Program-made: the position numbers and the translations under genes
The notes under the pieces: generated by a model
Databases searched by the model: none
Seen by the model: the letters and a program-made list of their open reading frames with translations, nothing else
What the model was told of the DNA's origin: nothing
Shown here: positions 55,219 through 64,000 of the stretch, piece after piece
Layout: each line of letters opens with the position of its first letter
How positions within the stretch are numbered: the first letter of the stretch is position 1
Origin: Xanthostigma xanthostigma
Lineage: Eukaryota; Arthropoda; Insecta; Raphidioptera; Raphidiidae
Assembly: GCA_963575645.1 (NCBI GenBank)
Contig: OY754470.1
Location: 25,712,501-25,776,500, forward strand
Length of the DNA stretch: 64,000 nucleotides
Reading direction: 5' to 3'

Positions 55219-55603
55219 AGGCCGCTGCACATGAGGCTGGTTTTGCTGCTGGCATCACTGCTGGGATTTGTGCGCTGGCTGCGAAGATGGAAATGATTTT
55301 ACTGCCGGCTCGCGTGATGGATTTCAAAATTAGAACCAGGGTTATTTCTCGTGCTTATTATTGTCTGCAGCTTATTTTGAGCAAAAACCAATCAGGAAAC
55401 AGTATCTTGTCACGTGGGCGACATGGACAAACGTTCACAAACAAACATGGCGTCATAGTTATGTGTTCTGTTCAAAGACAATAAACGATCACTTTTGTTA
55501 TTTAAACTGTCACTGAGTGCGCATCAGAGCCATCTTTAAAACACGCATTGTGTAAAGCTATCAACCAATTCTAGCAAGAAATCTAGCGGCAAACCCAGCC
55601 TCA
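55219..55603. mobile_element. PIF/Harbinger-type MITE, 3'-truncated
   Basis: It starts AGGCCGCTGCACATGAGGCT after taa (55216-55218). 'aacagtatcttgtcacgtgg' and 'gaaatctagcggcaaaccca' match the family. It stops at 'cccagcctca' without the terminal GCAGCGGCC. Confidence 0.8.
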
Positions 55604-55615
55604 TTTTTATAAAAC

Positions 55616-55915
55616 TTTCTTATATAGGTAAATAGAATAATAAACCATTATAAAAAGTGTACCAATATTATTATAAAAACAACATTATAGTATATATCTC
55701 TTCCACGCATCCGCCGATTCTTCCCAAAAATAATAGGGTTTTTCATATTTGAATATCAAACATCCTCTCAAAATTCAGGGTCAATCAAGTGATCGTTTGA
55801 TCTGTATCGTGTTTACAGACTAATAGACGCATAGACTTTTTCCAAAAATATGTTTTTTGAACTCGGAAGCCCTAAACATGAAAAAATATTGTAAAATTTT
55901 GAAATGTGTATTCTG
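55616..55915 (-). repeat. Family A interspersed repeat, copy
   Basis: 'attataaaaacaacattata', 'ttcttcccaaaaataatagg', 'aaacatcctctcaaaattc', 'atctgtatcgtgtttacaga' and 'ttttccaaaaatatgtttt', in the minus orientation of the family. The GC block is mutated to 'gcatccgccgatt'. Confidence 0.65.
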
Positions 55916-56404
55916 ACCTAAATTCGTACCATTCCCCATTTGTGAGTTGGTGTGGAAAAATCTTATGGGTAACCGAGCAGTAATAAACATCCACGTAGCC
56001 GGCATCTATAGTCCTGAATATACTTCATTTTCCACATTCATTTGTTAAACGTTTATAAACAAGCTAAGTTATGGCTGTTGCGATTTTACGAGTTTTTAAT
56101 CTGCATAATAGCGCATTAAAGAACAATGACAAATTTTAATAATTATGCAGTCTTTTGTTATTTTTAAAAGCATAAAATTAACGACATAAACTTTCAGATA
56201 TAACAAAATTTGTGACATTTTGAAGAGGACAAGCTATGTGCGGTCATCAATAACGTGACCATACGTCCCGTTTTGAGCTGGGCAGTCCCGCTTTTAAGCT
56301 AAGTATCTCGTTGTCCCCAAAATACGTAAAAATGTTCCGCTTTGACAAAACAAAAACGTAGCAGCAAGCAAGTCTTGTCACCCGCACGTTCATAGTCAAT
56401 GTTA

Positions 56405-57643
56405 GGGTAAGTCCGGGGGAGATGGCCCTACTAACTTTAAGGAGCTATTGTGAAGGAACTAAGAGGAATAAAATATTGAATTCTGTGGGAAACGAAACTT
56501 TAATTATAATTCTTACAGAACATTAACAAAATATTACTTTTAAATAAACAAAAACAAGTAATTTTAAACTTTGAAAAAAAAGTAGAATTGGCCATCTCTC
56601 CCGGAGTATCCGGGAGTGATGGCCATAGTGGTCGGGAGAGATGGCCAGTACTTTATTTGCCTTTTCCTTTGCACTTAAGAGCTTTTAACTCCTTTTTTTT
56701 TGATAACCACACTTGGAAGACATGTTCTCGACCTGGCTATAATTCTCATGAAGCTAGAACATACAAACACTGCACTAAATCCAATCTTCAATTATTTTTT
56801 TTCTAATGCTAGTTCTCACCACAACCTCTGCAGTTTTCTTCCTCTCTGTCTTTAGTTTCACTGAAATCCATGAGAGTTTCTTCGCAACTGCTATCTGAGA
56901 ATAGCCTTACGTTTCTTGTTTTGCTTAAATGTGTCGGTCTTAATTTCTTTTTTGATTATCTTTGGTTTTCTAGATTTCTCTTCTTTTTCTTCTATTTTCC
57001 GTTTTTTAATATGTTCTTCAGACGTCAAGAGGATGTCTACTTCCTTGACTCGTTTGCGGACTTTGTTGAGTTTTACTTTGTTCAGTGCTTTTGTTGCTGT
57101 TGGTTGGTCCACCGTCTGTATGCCCGATATCTCTTTCATTAAGGGACTCAATGTCCTTACTAAAAGCGTGTTCCGGAATGGCACCTGGATTTAGGGAAGA
57201 AACTCCTGCTGTTTTGAATCCTGAAATTGCATTTTATGGCCATCTCCCCCGGAAAAAATGTGGCCATCTCTCCCGATAGTCCGGATGAGATGGTTACATT
57301 AGGTAATTAAAGCAGCGTATAAATTTTTGAATAAATTTTGAGGTCAGAACACGTGAAAATGATTATCCTCACAAGGAAAGTACAAAAAAATAACAGAACT
57401 TTTAAAACCCCTTTAAGATCACTTAATGTCAAACCCTTAATTAATAACAAACATGTCTTAAAAAATCAAAGTCAAATTACTCAACTTTCCTTTCTTTTTT
57501 TTACACAAATCCACTCACACTTGTTGCTTGTTGTAAAATGAAGCAAACTAGGTATATTGAAAATAGTGCCATTTGTTTACTCTTAGTTAGACTTTTTTCT
57601 ATTGGCCATCTCTCCCGTAAGGCCATCTCCCCCGGAATTACCT
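56405..57643 (-). mobile_element. pogo-type element with GGCCATCTC motif clusters
   Basis: The TIRs are GGGTAAGTCCGGGGGAGATG and, reversed, AGGTAATTCCGGGGGAGATG. TA flanks both ends (56403-56404, 57644-57645). The motif ggccatctc(t/c)cccgg recurs at the termini and at 56590, 56610, 56633, 57238, 57262, 57604 and 57621 in both orientations, like transposase-binding sites. The minus strand holds a transposase C-terminal remnant. Confidence 0.85.
56891..57184 (-). pseudogene. pogo-type transposase C-terminal fragment
   Basis: A 97-codon frame opening with MPFRNTLLVRTLSPLMK and ending in a highly basic tail (KKRKIEEKEEKSRKPK and KQNKKRK). The segment ILLTSEEHIKK...EEKEEK resembles the 'ltSee.i..leeKe.kk' tail found after the DDE domain in pogo/jerky-like proteins; this is family recall, not a search. 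The DDE catalytic core and HTH domain are absent. The location inside TA-flanked TIRs supports it. Alternative: an unrelated low-complexity basic frame. Confidence 0.45.
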
Positions 57644-57679
57644 TAATTGAAATTGTCCGCCGAGATTTTTTGGAGATCC

Positions 57680-57786
57680 ATATTTGAAATATTTGTGAAA
57701 ATGAAATCAACTCCAAAATTTGTTCATTCTTAAAGAATGAACAAATTTTGTAGTTGGATTCTTTTTCATAAATATTTCAAATATAG
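57680..57786. repeat. ~107-bp hairpin
   Basis: 'caaaatttgttcattctt' meets its complement at the centre (~57732), and 'atatttgaaatatttgtgaa' pairs with 'tcataaatatttcaaatat' further out. It lies within the hAT at 56251-58061. Confidence 0.8.
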
Positions 57787-58069
57787 TCAATGTTACTTGG
57801 TATCTTTAAAAAACGGCACCTAAATGAAGCGGTAGATTAAGAAAGAAACGGTAAATTCAAGAAGTTTAAAAAAAAGTATATAAATTACTAAATAGTTTTA
57901 ACGCTTGCACAAGTTCGTTGCTTATAGTCAGTTTTGAGTTTTGACAGGTTCTGATTCAGCCTCACTACCAAAGTCTTTATACTCTGCTGATATGTCATTT
58001 CAATTAACAATAATAATTTAAGGGTGTCCCGCTTTGAGGAAAAAAATAAATGGTCACGTTAGTCATCAA

Positions 58070-59278
58070 CCAATCCGAATGCAGCGCATGTTTTTATACT
58101 CTACTTTCATTGGACTATACACAATGTCATTTGTAACAAACCCGAACATGACATCATGCGATTTGTCGCAAACGGTTTCTTGTTACAAGACACTTGTATA
58201 GTTGAAGCTTGTACCGATTTGTCGCAGTCATGTACTAACTTCATGTGCCACAATATTATTCTTAAACACGGCGACGTCCTCCGTCCGTACACGATGCAAT
58301 ACATAATTGTATTGATTTAAGGAAGTTGCCTTTTGAGGTTAAGAATTCTAGTTTATTATCGTGGTTTTGTTGCTATTATCGTCGTATAGAAGTATAGTAT
58401 TTATTCTACGGTAATATACTACATTTACAGTAATAATTTTTGTTTTCTTTGTTAACTATTAACTATTAAATAATAAAATAAAACTGTTTATAAAAATTAA
58501 ACTATACTGAACACATTTTAGAATTTAAATAGGGTTCTGGTCTGATAGTAAACAAAGTGAAAAAAATATATCCCAAGGCAATCCGACCAAAATTGCGATC
58601 TGTAGAGATCGGACGTACATACGTACAGACTACAAACCAACCGACAAATGCCGTTCGTGATTTCCATTTACAATTTTAGTAGTATTTAGGAACTCGAATG
58701 GATTTAAAAATGGTTCTGTTTTATAGGTAGATCAGAATCTCCTCTTTTCAAAAAGCTTCAATTTGAATGGATTTCGTGTGAAATTAACTTGATATAACTT
58801 CTAATATGAACGAATGTCAGCTCTAATGCGCAAAGCGACTATAAAGCACATACCGCTAGGTTAGCGGTATGTGCATTCAGTTTGGGAATCGATGACATGG
58901 GTTAACAAAGAAAGTCCCTTTCTTCAAGTTGCAGTTATATAAGTATAGTTCATCCGTCGAGTTAAAGCAGCGAAGTACATTTGTACGTACGTGTGCGGTT
59001 GTACCTATATTGTACGAACGGTTTTGTGCCATTGAAATAGAGCCGAAGGAGTCGGTTATACGGTCCGACACGCAAAGTTTCCGGCCGATGCCGCCAGGGG
59101 ATCGTCGCGTTCTTTTCATTCACTGGAATCTGTATGTAAACTTCGTAGTTAGCCTCCGGTCTCTGCACTATTATACACCGTGTCCACGAACGTTTCACAT
59201 TTAAAGGAAAGGTCTGTTTAAAATAAACGACTACCGCCGACAACTAGAGTCACAATTTTCGAGACAGTTTATTCTCGG
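58070..59278. other. 1.2-kb stretch with one short hairpin
   Basis: 58846-58874 is a perfect hairpin ('gcacataccgcta', 3-nt loop, 'tagcggtatgtgc'). 58880-59240 is GC-richer, with ORFs on both strands but no recognisable motif. Confidence 0.4.
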
Positions 59279-60060
59279 TTTGATAACGTTTTTCTCGAAT
59301 ATTTTCTAATGTAACATTATGAAAATTGTAGGTATATGATTTTATAGAGAAAAAAAATGGTTACTTCGAAATCTTCATTTTTTCTCTATAAATTCATATA
59401 AACTTGATAACGTTTTTCACGAATATTTTCTTATGTAACCTTATAATAATTGTAGATACCTATATGAATTTACAGAGTAAAAAAGGAGATTTTAAAATCT
59501 CCATTTTCTCTCTATGCATTCATATAAACTTTTCATAAGGTTACATAGGAAAATATTGGAGAAAAACGTTATCAATTTAATAATTAAATAATAATTATTT
59601 TTCATGGCACTCTACACACGTGTAAATTATTAGTAATAATTAATTATTACTGTATATTTAATTAATAAACCGACATTTTTTTCGAATATTTTCTTATGTA
59701 ACCTTATGAAAATTGTATATGAATTTATAGAGAAAAAAATGGTGACTTCGAAATCTATATTTTTTCTCTGTAAATTCATATAAACTTGATAATGTATTTC
59801 TCGAATATTTTCTTATGTAACCTTATAAAAATTGTAAATATATGAATTAACAGAATAAAAAAAATGGAGATTTTAAAATCTCCATTTTTCTCTCTATACA
59901 TTCATATAAACTTTTCATAAGGTTACATAAGAAAATATTCGAGAAAAACGTTATCAATTTAATAATTAAATAATAATTATTTCTCATGGCACTCCTCATA
60001 TTAATAAATCGATAACATTTTTTTCGAATATTTTGTTATGTAACTTTATGAAAATTTTGT
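59279..60060. repeat. Array of direct and inverted 'cgaatattttcttatgtaac' motifs
   Basis: The motif occurs forward at about 59296, 59420, 59683, 59802 and 60024, and inverted at 59535 and 59917 (order F F R F F R F). Spacing shows a duplicated unit of ~385 bp containing F F R. Within units, 'gagaaaaaaaatgg'/'ccattttctctc' and 'gattttaaaatc' form further hairpins. It is AT-rich and non-coding. Confidence 0.85.
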
Positions 60061-60904
60061 GTGATTTCATAGGGAAAAAAAATTGAGATTTTGAAAATGT
60101 AAAAAAATATGTTTCCATTTAAAAAAAAGGCTTGTATACTTCCGGATGCGTTAAAAAGGCAATTACACTTCCGGTTGCGTTTGAAGTACAAAAATATATA
60201 CCTGAGCAGTTTCCGATAGTAAAGTGCGAGTTGAACATAAAAACTAATTAAACTTTTTTTGTATCTAGTAGGATACACGAATAATTTATTCCCTGTCACA
60301 ATTTTCGATGAATATAATAGCTTTGCATAGATTATGATAAAGTTTTGCATTCGTGGACAAAGTGTACACATGTGTGCATCTACAGCGGACGGTATCGGCT
60401 TTTATACGCCCCCTGAGCGTAAAATACCTCAATCATGTGGTGAAAGAAAGGGTTTATTTTAGCCACGTAACGACTGTCCAATATACAAATTGTACTGTGA
60501 ATTTTCTTTTTGTATCGATTTAGTATTGGACCCTGCATAGTAAAACCTTACCTAACAAAAGACAGACTGTTTGTCAAATCGACAACAAAACATTAATTAA
60601 TTTTCATTATTTAGCTTGCTCATATTCCGATTTGTATGACATTATACTATAATAATGGCAGATTTACATGCATATAGCAAATAATAAATTGAATTGGTCG
60701 TGCGTTGTGAATTGGCCGCGGCATGGCAAAACATTTAGTGTATTGATATCCTCCAGTTAATTAATAATAATAGCTTTGTTATTCGGTAGTTTAGCGCGCA
60801 ACATGTAACAGCTCTTGTCTATAATTTATGTCTGTTATTATTAAATGTCAATTTAGCATGGCATTTCTACTTCAAAATCAAATAGCGATATTCTAAGCAA
60901 AAAT
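60061..60904. other. Unassigned stretch
   Basis: Two 'acttccgg(a/t)tgcgtt' phrases at about 60138 and 60168. No other structure or domains recognised. Confidence 0.35.
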
Positions 60905-61475
60905 AAAAAAACGGCCAAGTGCGAGTCGCGCACCGAACGTTCCGTACAAACTTGTATGTATATAAATAGTTCGTCAATCACGGGAAACGAGTGACGAGTT
61001 TCAAAGATTTTTCCCGCTTAGCCGTTGGAAAACTGTTGTCCCCATACAATGACAAAGGCCGCGGCCAGTAACTAAGCATGTAATTGCAATGAGTTCAAAT
61101 AGACAACTGAACCGTATTGTACATCGTGGGTGTATCTGATAGTCTAAATGTCGTACCGTGTTGTATTCGAGGATTCTCATATTGGGTGGTATAAAGGCAC
61201 CATTAGCGGGCGCTTGTTTTGTATTAGAACTGTTACTGTGTACGTGCGTAGCATGTTGTTGCGGTTTAAAAACATTTTTTTGTGATGTAACTACAGTTTT
61301 CGGGTTTTTTTCCTTTACTTGTGCTATAAGACATTGCTTCTTGCCAAAATTCATGATTAGAGGTCAACGGGAAGTACCCTATAGGTTTTGATACTCAAGA
61401 ATCTTGACAGACAGATGGACAACAATACGAGACACGAGTTCCTTTTTTCCTTTTGAGGTACGGAACCCTAAAATT
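60905..61475. repeat. Lepidopteran 'cggccaagtgcgagtc' repeat
   Basis: It begins 'aaacggccaagtgcgagtcg', 'cgcaccgaacgttccgtac' and closes with 'gaggtacggaaccctaaa', after 'gattagaggtcaacgggaag' and 'taccctataggttttgat'. These bracketing phrases are a dispersed repeat I recall from lepidopteran genomes. A 117-codon minus-strand ORF (61001-61354) inside it shows no motif and starts within a conserved non-coding phrase. Confidence 0.75.
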
Positions 61476-61669
61476 AAAACAAAGACTGAAATTATTATTT
61501 TCAAGATGATTACTTTTTTATTTTTATTGATTTGAAAATGTTTAAATTATTATTATTATGTTATTATGTTTGGGATCAAAGTTTCGAAAATTTGCTCTAA
61601 TTGTGATGTGCTACGTTGCTCAAAGGGGAAAACATCTTAAAATTTAAAAAAATTGAGTCAATGACAACA

Positions 61670-61791
61670 TTGTGCCAGAATTCAAGTCGAGAAAATAAAA
61701 AAAAATACTTGATATCCCATAGATGGAATATCTATGGGATATCAAGTATTTTTTTATATATTTTCTCGACTTGAATTGAATTCTGGCACAA
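61670..61791. mobile_element. 122-bp palindrome
   Basis: The ends are 'ttgtgccagaattcaagtcg' and its complement. The centre is 'atagatggaatatctat', with 'aaatacttgatatcccatag' on each side. Arms differ by a few small indels. It is non-coding, with no definable TSD. Confidence 0.8.
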
Positions 61792-61814
61792 TAGATATCC
61801 CGCTCGTTAAAAAC

Positions 61815-62640
61815 TATTATAAATAAATATTATAAAGAGAGTGCGAATTTTGTGAGTTTGTGTGTATATGCGGAGGGTAATCTCCGAAACTACTCATCCG
61901 ATTTCAAATTTTTTGACGTGATAACGTCTTATAAATTGATGAATCACCAATCTTATAAATTGATAAAACACCGGCTGCATGTACGAAAAAGTGTAACGTT
62001 CCTAACGGTCGTAACGTTCCTAACGTTCGTAACGTTCCGCCTGACCCTGTGCGTGCTTTTCTCGAAAACGGCCCTAACGATTTGGATGAAATTTACTGAA
62101 AAGGGATTTTGGGGGGCAAAAAATCGTTTTAGCTAGGTCTCATCTCTCGAAAAAATCGTTTTCTTACAAATTTTATCATTATAAAAAATATTGTAAGTAG
62201 GTTTTGGAATTTTATATAAACAGTGAAACAATTGTTTTATAAATATTATGACAGCTAATCTTTGAGACTTAAAATAAATACGAAAGAAAGAAAGTTAAAA
62301 AAAAAACAATTATATTATATGGTGAGTTATTTAATTAAATGAAATTAACCTAAATTTGAAGCGAAAGATGCAATATCATAGATTCGAATTATTATAATTA
62401 TTATATAAATTTAGGTTATGTATTACGGAATACGTTATCACGTAAAACTATCGTCCGTAAACCGACTTTACAGACAACCAATTTTTTTCACCAATATTTA
62501 TAATGGATCTTCAGGATGAAGAGAGGCTATATATTATCGCATTAAATAATATCGCTTTTCGCGGAGATCAATTTTAAACGTAAGTCGACGAAAAACGTTG
62601 GCAATCTACAAATTCGTGTGAAGCCGGACTGGACCACTAG
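61815..62640 (-). mobile_element. Family E element, most complete copy (RTE-like)
   Basis: Minus-strand order: 'ctagtggtccagtccggctt', 'gaatttgtagattgccaacg', 'tgtaaagtcggtttacgg', 'gcacgcacagggtcaggcgg', 'cggatgagtagtttcggaga', 'ttaccctcc', 'acacacaaactcac' and a 'ctctctttataatattt' end. The end resembles the tail of RTE-type retroposons. It contains a small tandem of 'aacgtta' phrases (61997-62035). No reverse transcriptase is encoded. Confidence 0.65.
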
Positions 62641-63235
62641 TTTTATTAATAATAAAAAGGGTGTGAATTGAAAATAATGAAAATAAAATTTGCTACACAG
62701 TTCGTCCTTCGACAATATTTAAGCAGTAATGTTTAACAAGATTATAACCCATGTCATTAGTATATTCACCTAAAAGCAATGCATGGATTGCACCGGAGGA
62801 GGGAGGAATAGAGTATTATAAATGGAGCGAATAGTGTTTGTATCAGGTCGTTAGATAAATGCATTCATTGCACACTGTTGACCATAACCGGAAGATTGTG
62901 CACAACGTAACCCAAATGAGCCACCGTCACTGATTTGAATATAACTGGATGCAAGGTGGAGCTTAAAGCTCGCATTGAACTACTTCAAGCCAGTTAAATT
63001 TACATAGAATTTAAATAAAGTCACTAGATTTTCATATTTTATTTCACCATTTTCACCTAATAGCTTATAACTGATTCAGTTTTATATTATACACGGTTCG
63101 GTTGTTATCCCGATATTAAAAATTTTCGAAAAAAACTGCATGTCCCCGGTGCTCCCTTCAGATTTACAAACATTCAGATTCGAACACAAAACTACTCTAA
63201 GATATCTACATTAATTTTTTAAACCTAAAAAAACA
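62641..63235. other. Unassigned stretch
   Basis: No recognised content. Confidence 0.35.
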
Positions 63236-63846
63236 ATGCCGGCGCGTGACATTTTTAACGGGTGTTCTGCAGAGTCAACCAGAGGTATCTCCTAGCAGGC
63301 GCTAGTATGAAGGGAGAGCGATAATGAAATTATGAATCACATCCACGTTTATGATGTTTTATTTATTTATTTTTTTAAACACTACTCAAAATATACTGTA
63401 ACACTAGTCACTACTGTCATAAGCCGTGTGCCGTGCTATTATGTATGTGTAATGTGGTACGACAAACGTATCGTCGAGTCAAACCTGTCAAAGGTGTTGA
63501 CTGAATGAGATAGATTCAGTGAACACTCCTAACATATGACAGTGATAGATGCTTATTTTGTAATGGGCTGATGGTAAATGCACACCGGGGGTATCTGATG
63601 ACGTTTCATGTGCTACTTCGGAGCGCAGAACAGAGCCTGAACCCAAGAAAGTCAGCCACACAGAACACATACGAGTTTTGTGGTCTGCCGGTGGCCGTTA
63701 AATTTTAGTGTTGATTGTGTAACTATTACATTATTTCTTAACACTAAATATTGGTTAAATATGGAAAATATAATTCATTCAAAAACTATGAAGCACCTAA
63801 GGTTTTGAATTTTGGCTCTGCAGCGCTCATAGAGGAACTAAACATG
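63236..63846 (-). mobile_element. hAT-614 family copy (minus strand)
   Basis: Inverted homologue of 33240-33853: 'gggtgttctgcagagtcaac', 'actagtcactactgtcataa', 'gactgaatgagatagattca', 'cagaacagagcctgaaccc' and 'gtggtctgccggtgg'. The terminal CAGTGG motif is eroded, so the exact ends and TSD are uncertain. Confidence 0.75.
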
Positions 63847-64000
63847 TGAATAGTCGTTACTATGTGATCACAGTGACTGTTATTCACAAAATCACAGTGA
63901 AAAATCATCGTGACTTTGTCACGTCTATCCCGACCGAGCAAACACTCGGTCGGACGTTACGTTGGCTACTCGGTTGGAGCAATCGTCGTGTTTGCGGTGA

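Larger units (their letters stand above)
56251..58061. mobile_element. hAT-type element hosting a pogo-type element
   Basis: The ends are TAACGTGACCATACGTCCCG and, reversed, TAACGTGACCATTTATTTTT. They are flanked by a perfect TSD gtcatcaa (56243-56250, 58062-58069). 'gtcccgcttt' lies just inside both ends. The host element itself is ~570 bp; 1,239 bp of it is the nested element at 56405-57643. A ~50-bp-arm hairpin (57680-57786) lies in its right part. Confidence 0.9.

Noticed and set aside
58877..59243. Overlapping ORFs on both strands in GC-richer DNA
   Set aside because: Three frames are open at once, which points to composition rather than coding; no domain seen.
59279..60060. CRISPR-like or integron-like array
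   Set aside because: The motif alternates in orientation and the intervals are themselves repeated, in a genome that is clearly eukaryotic.
60036..60371. 111-codon minus-strand ORF
   Set aside because: AT-rich, low-complexity composition with no recognisable motif; overlaps the end of the motif array.
61001..61354. 117-codon minus-strand ORF
   Set aside because: Its start lies in a conserved non-coding phrase of a common lepidopteran repeat, and no motif is visible. It would be worth a search, but I cannot support a gene.

Overview
This window looks like TE-dense intergenic DNA from an insect, most probably a moth or butterfly (Lepidoptera). It is AT-rich. It has no long ORF of a conserved host gene, no intact tRNA or rRNA, and no prokaryote-type operons. 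Recognition of the order rests on repeat families I know from lepidopteran genomes. These are a repeat opening with 'cggccaagtgcgagtc' and closing with 'gtacggaaccctaaa', RTE-like repeats ending in 'atattagtatagat', a tRNA-derived SINE, and a family with 'gcactccgggagtgccgg' and '...ttacttcaaaa'. I ran no database search, so the order-level call is an inference.

The content is almost wholly layered transposable elements. Many could be delimited exactly from terminal inverted repeats (TIRs) plus target-site duplications (TSDs). About fifteen are hAT-type elements with 8-bp TSDs. There is a TTAA-flanked piggyBac-type element, TA-flanked pogo/mariner-type elements, TAA/TTA-flanked PIF/Harbinger-type MITEs, two LTR-like units with 4-bp TSDs and TG...CA ends, LINE remnants, SINEs, and about ten long palindromic (foldback) elements.

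Layout. 0-5 kb: SINE, small hAT, a hAT split by a LINE 3' end, an 86-bp tandem array and a GC-rich palindrome. 5-10.5 kb: hAT, solo LTR with a nested hAT, RTE-like tail, two hairpins, a 156-bp tandem repeat and a nested palindrome. 12-17 kb: palindromes, a hAT and TA-flanked MITEs. 20-24 kb: nested MITEs and one intronless 161-codon ORF, the only candidate host-type gene. 25-32 kb: SINEs, a piggyBac-type element inside a foldback element, an LTR piece, and a pogo-type element with a transposase remnant. 32-42 kb: hAT, RTE-like and nested hAT elements, and an AT microsatellite. 42-49.6 kb: an inverted pair of 570-bp elements, hAT with a nested Harbinger-type MITE, and a solo LTR with a nested hAT. 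50-51.6 kb: a foldback element carrying one hAT insertion in each arm. 54-58 kb: a pogo-type element nested in a hAT. 59-62.6 kb: an array of alternating direct and inverted motifs, then lepidopteran repeats. 63-64 kb: another hAT copy.

The recognisable coding remnants (reverse transcriptase C-terminus, reverse-transcriptase GVPQGS block, hAT dimerisation segment, two pogo-type transposase pieces) are all broken. The insertion order can be read from the nesting. The mixed orientation and nesting make the locus a plausible 'TE graveyard' or small-RNA-producing region, but nothing in the sequence alone proves that.
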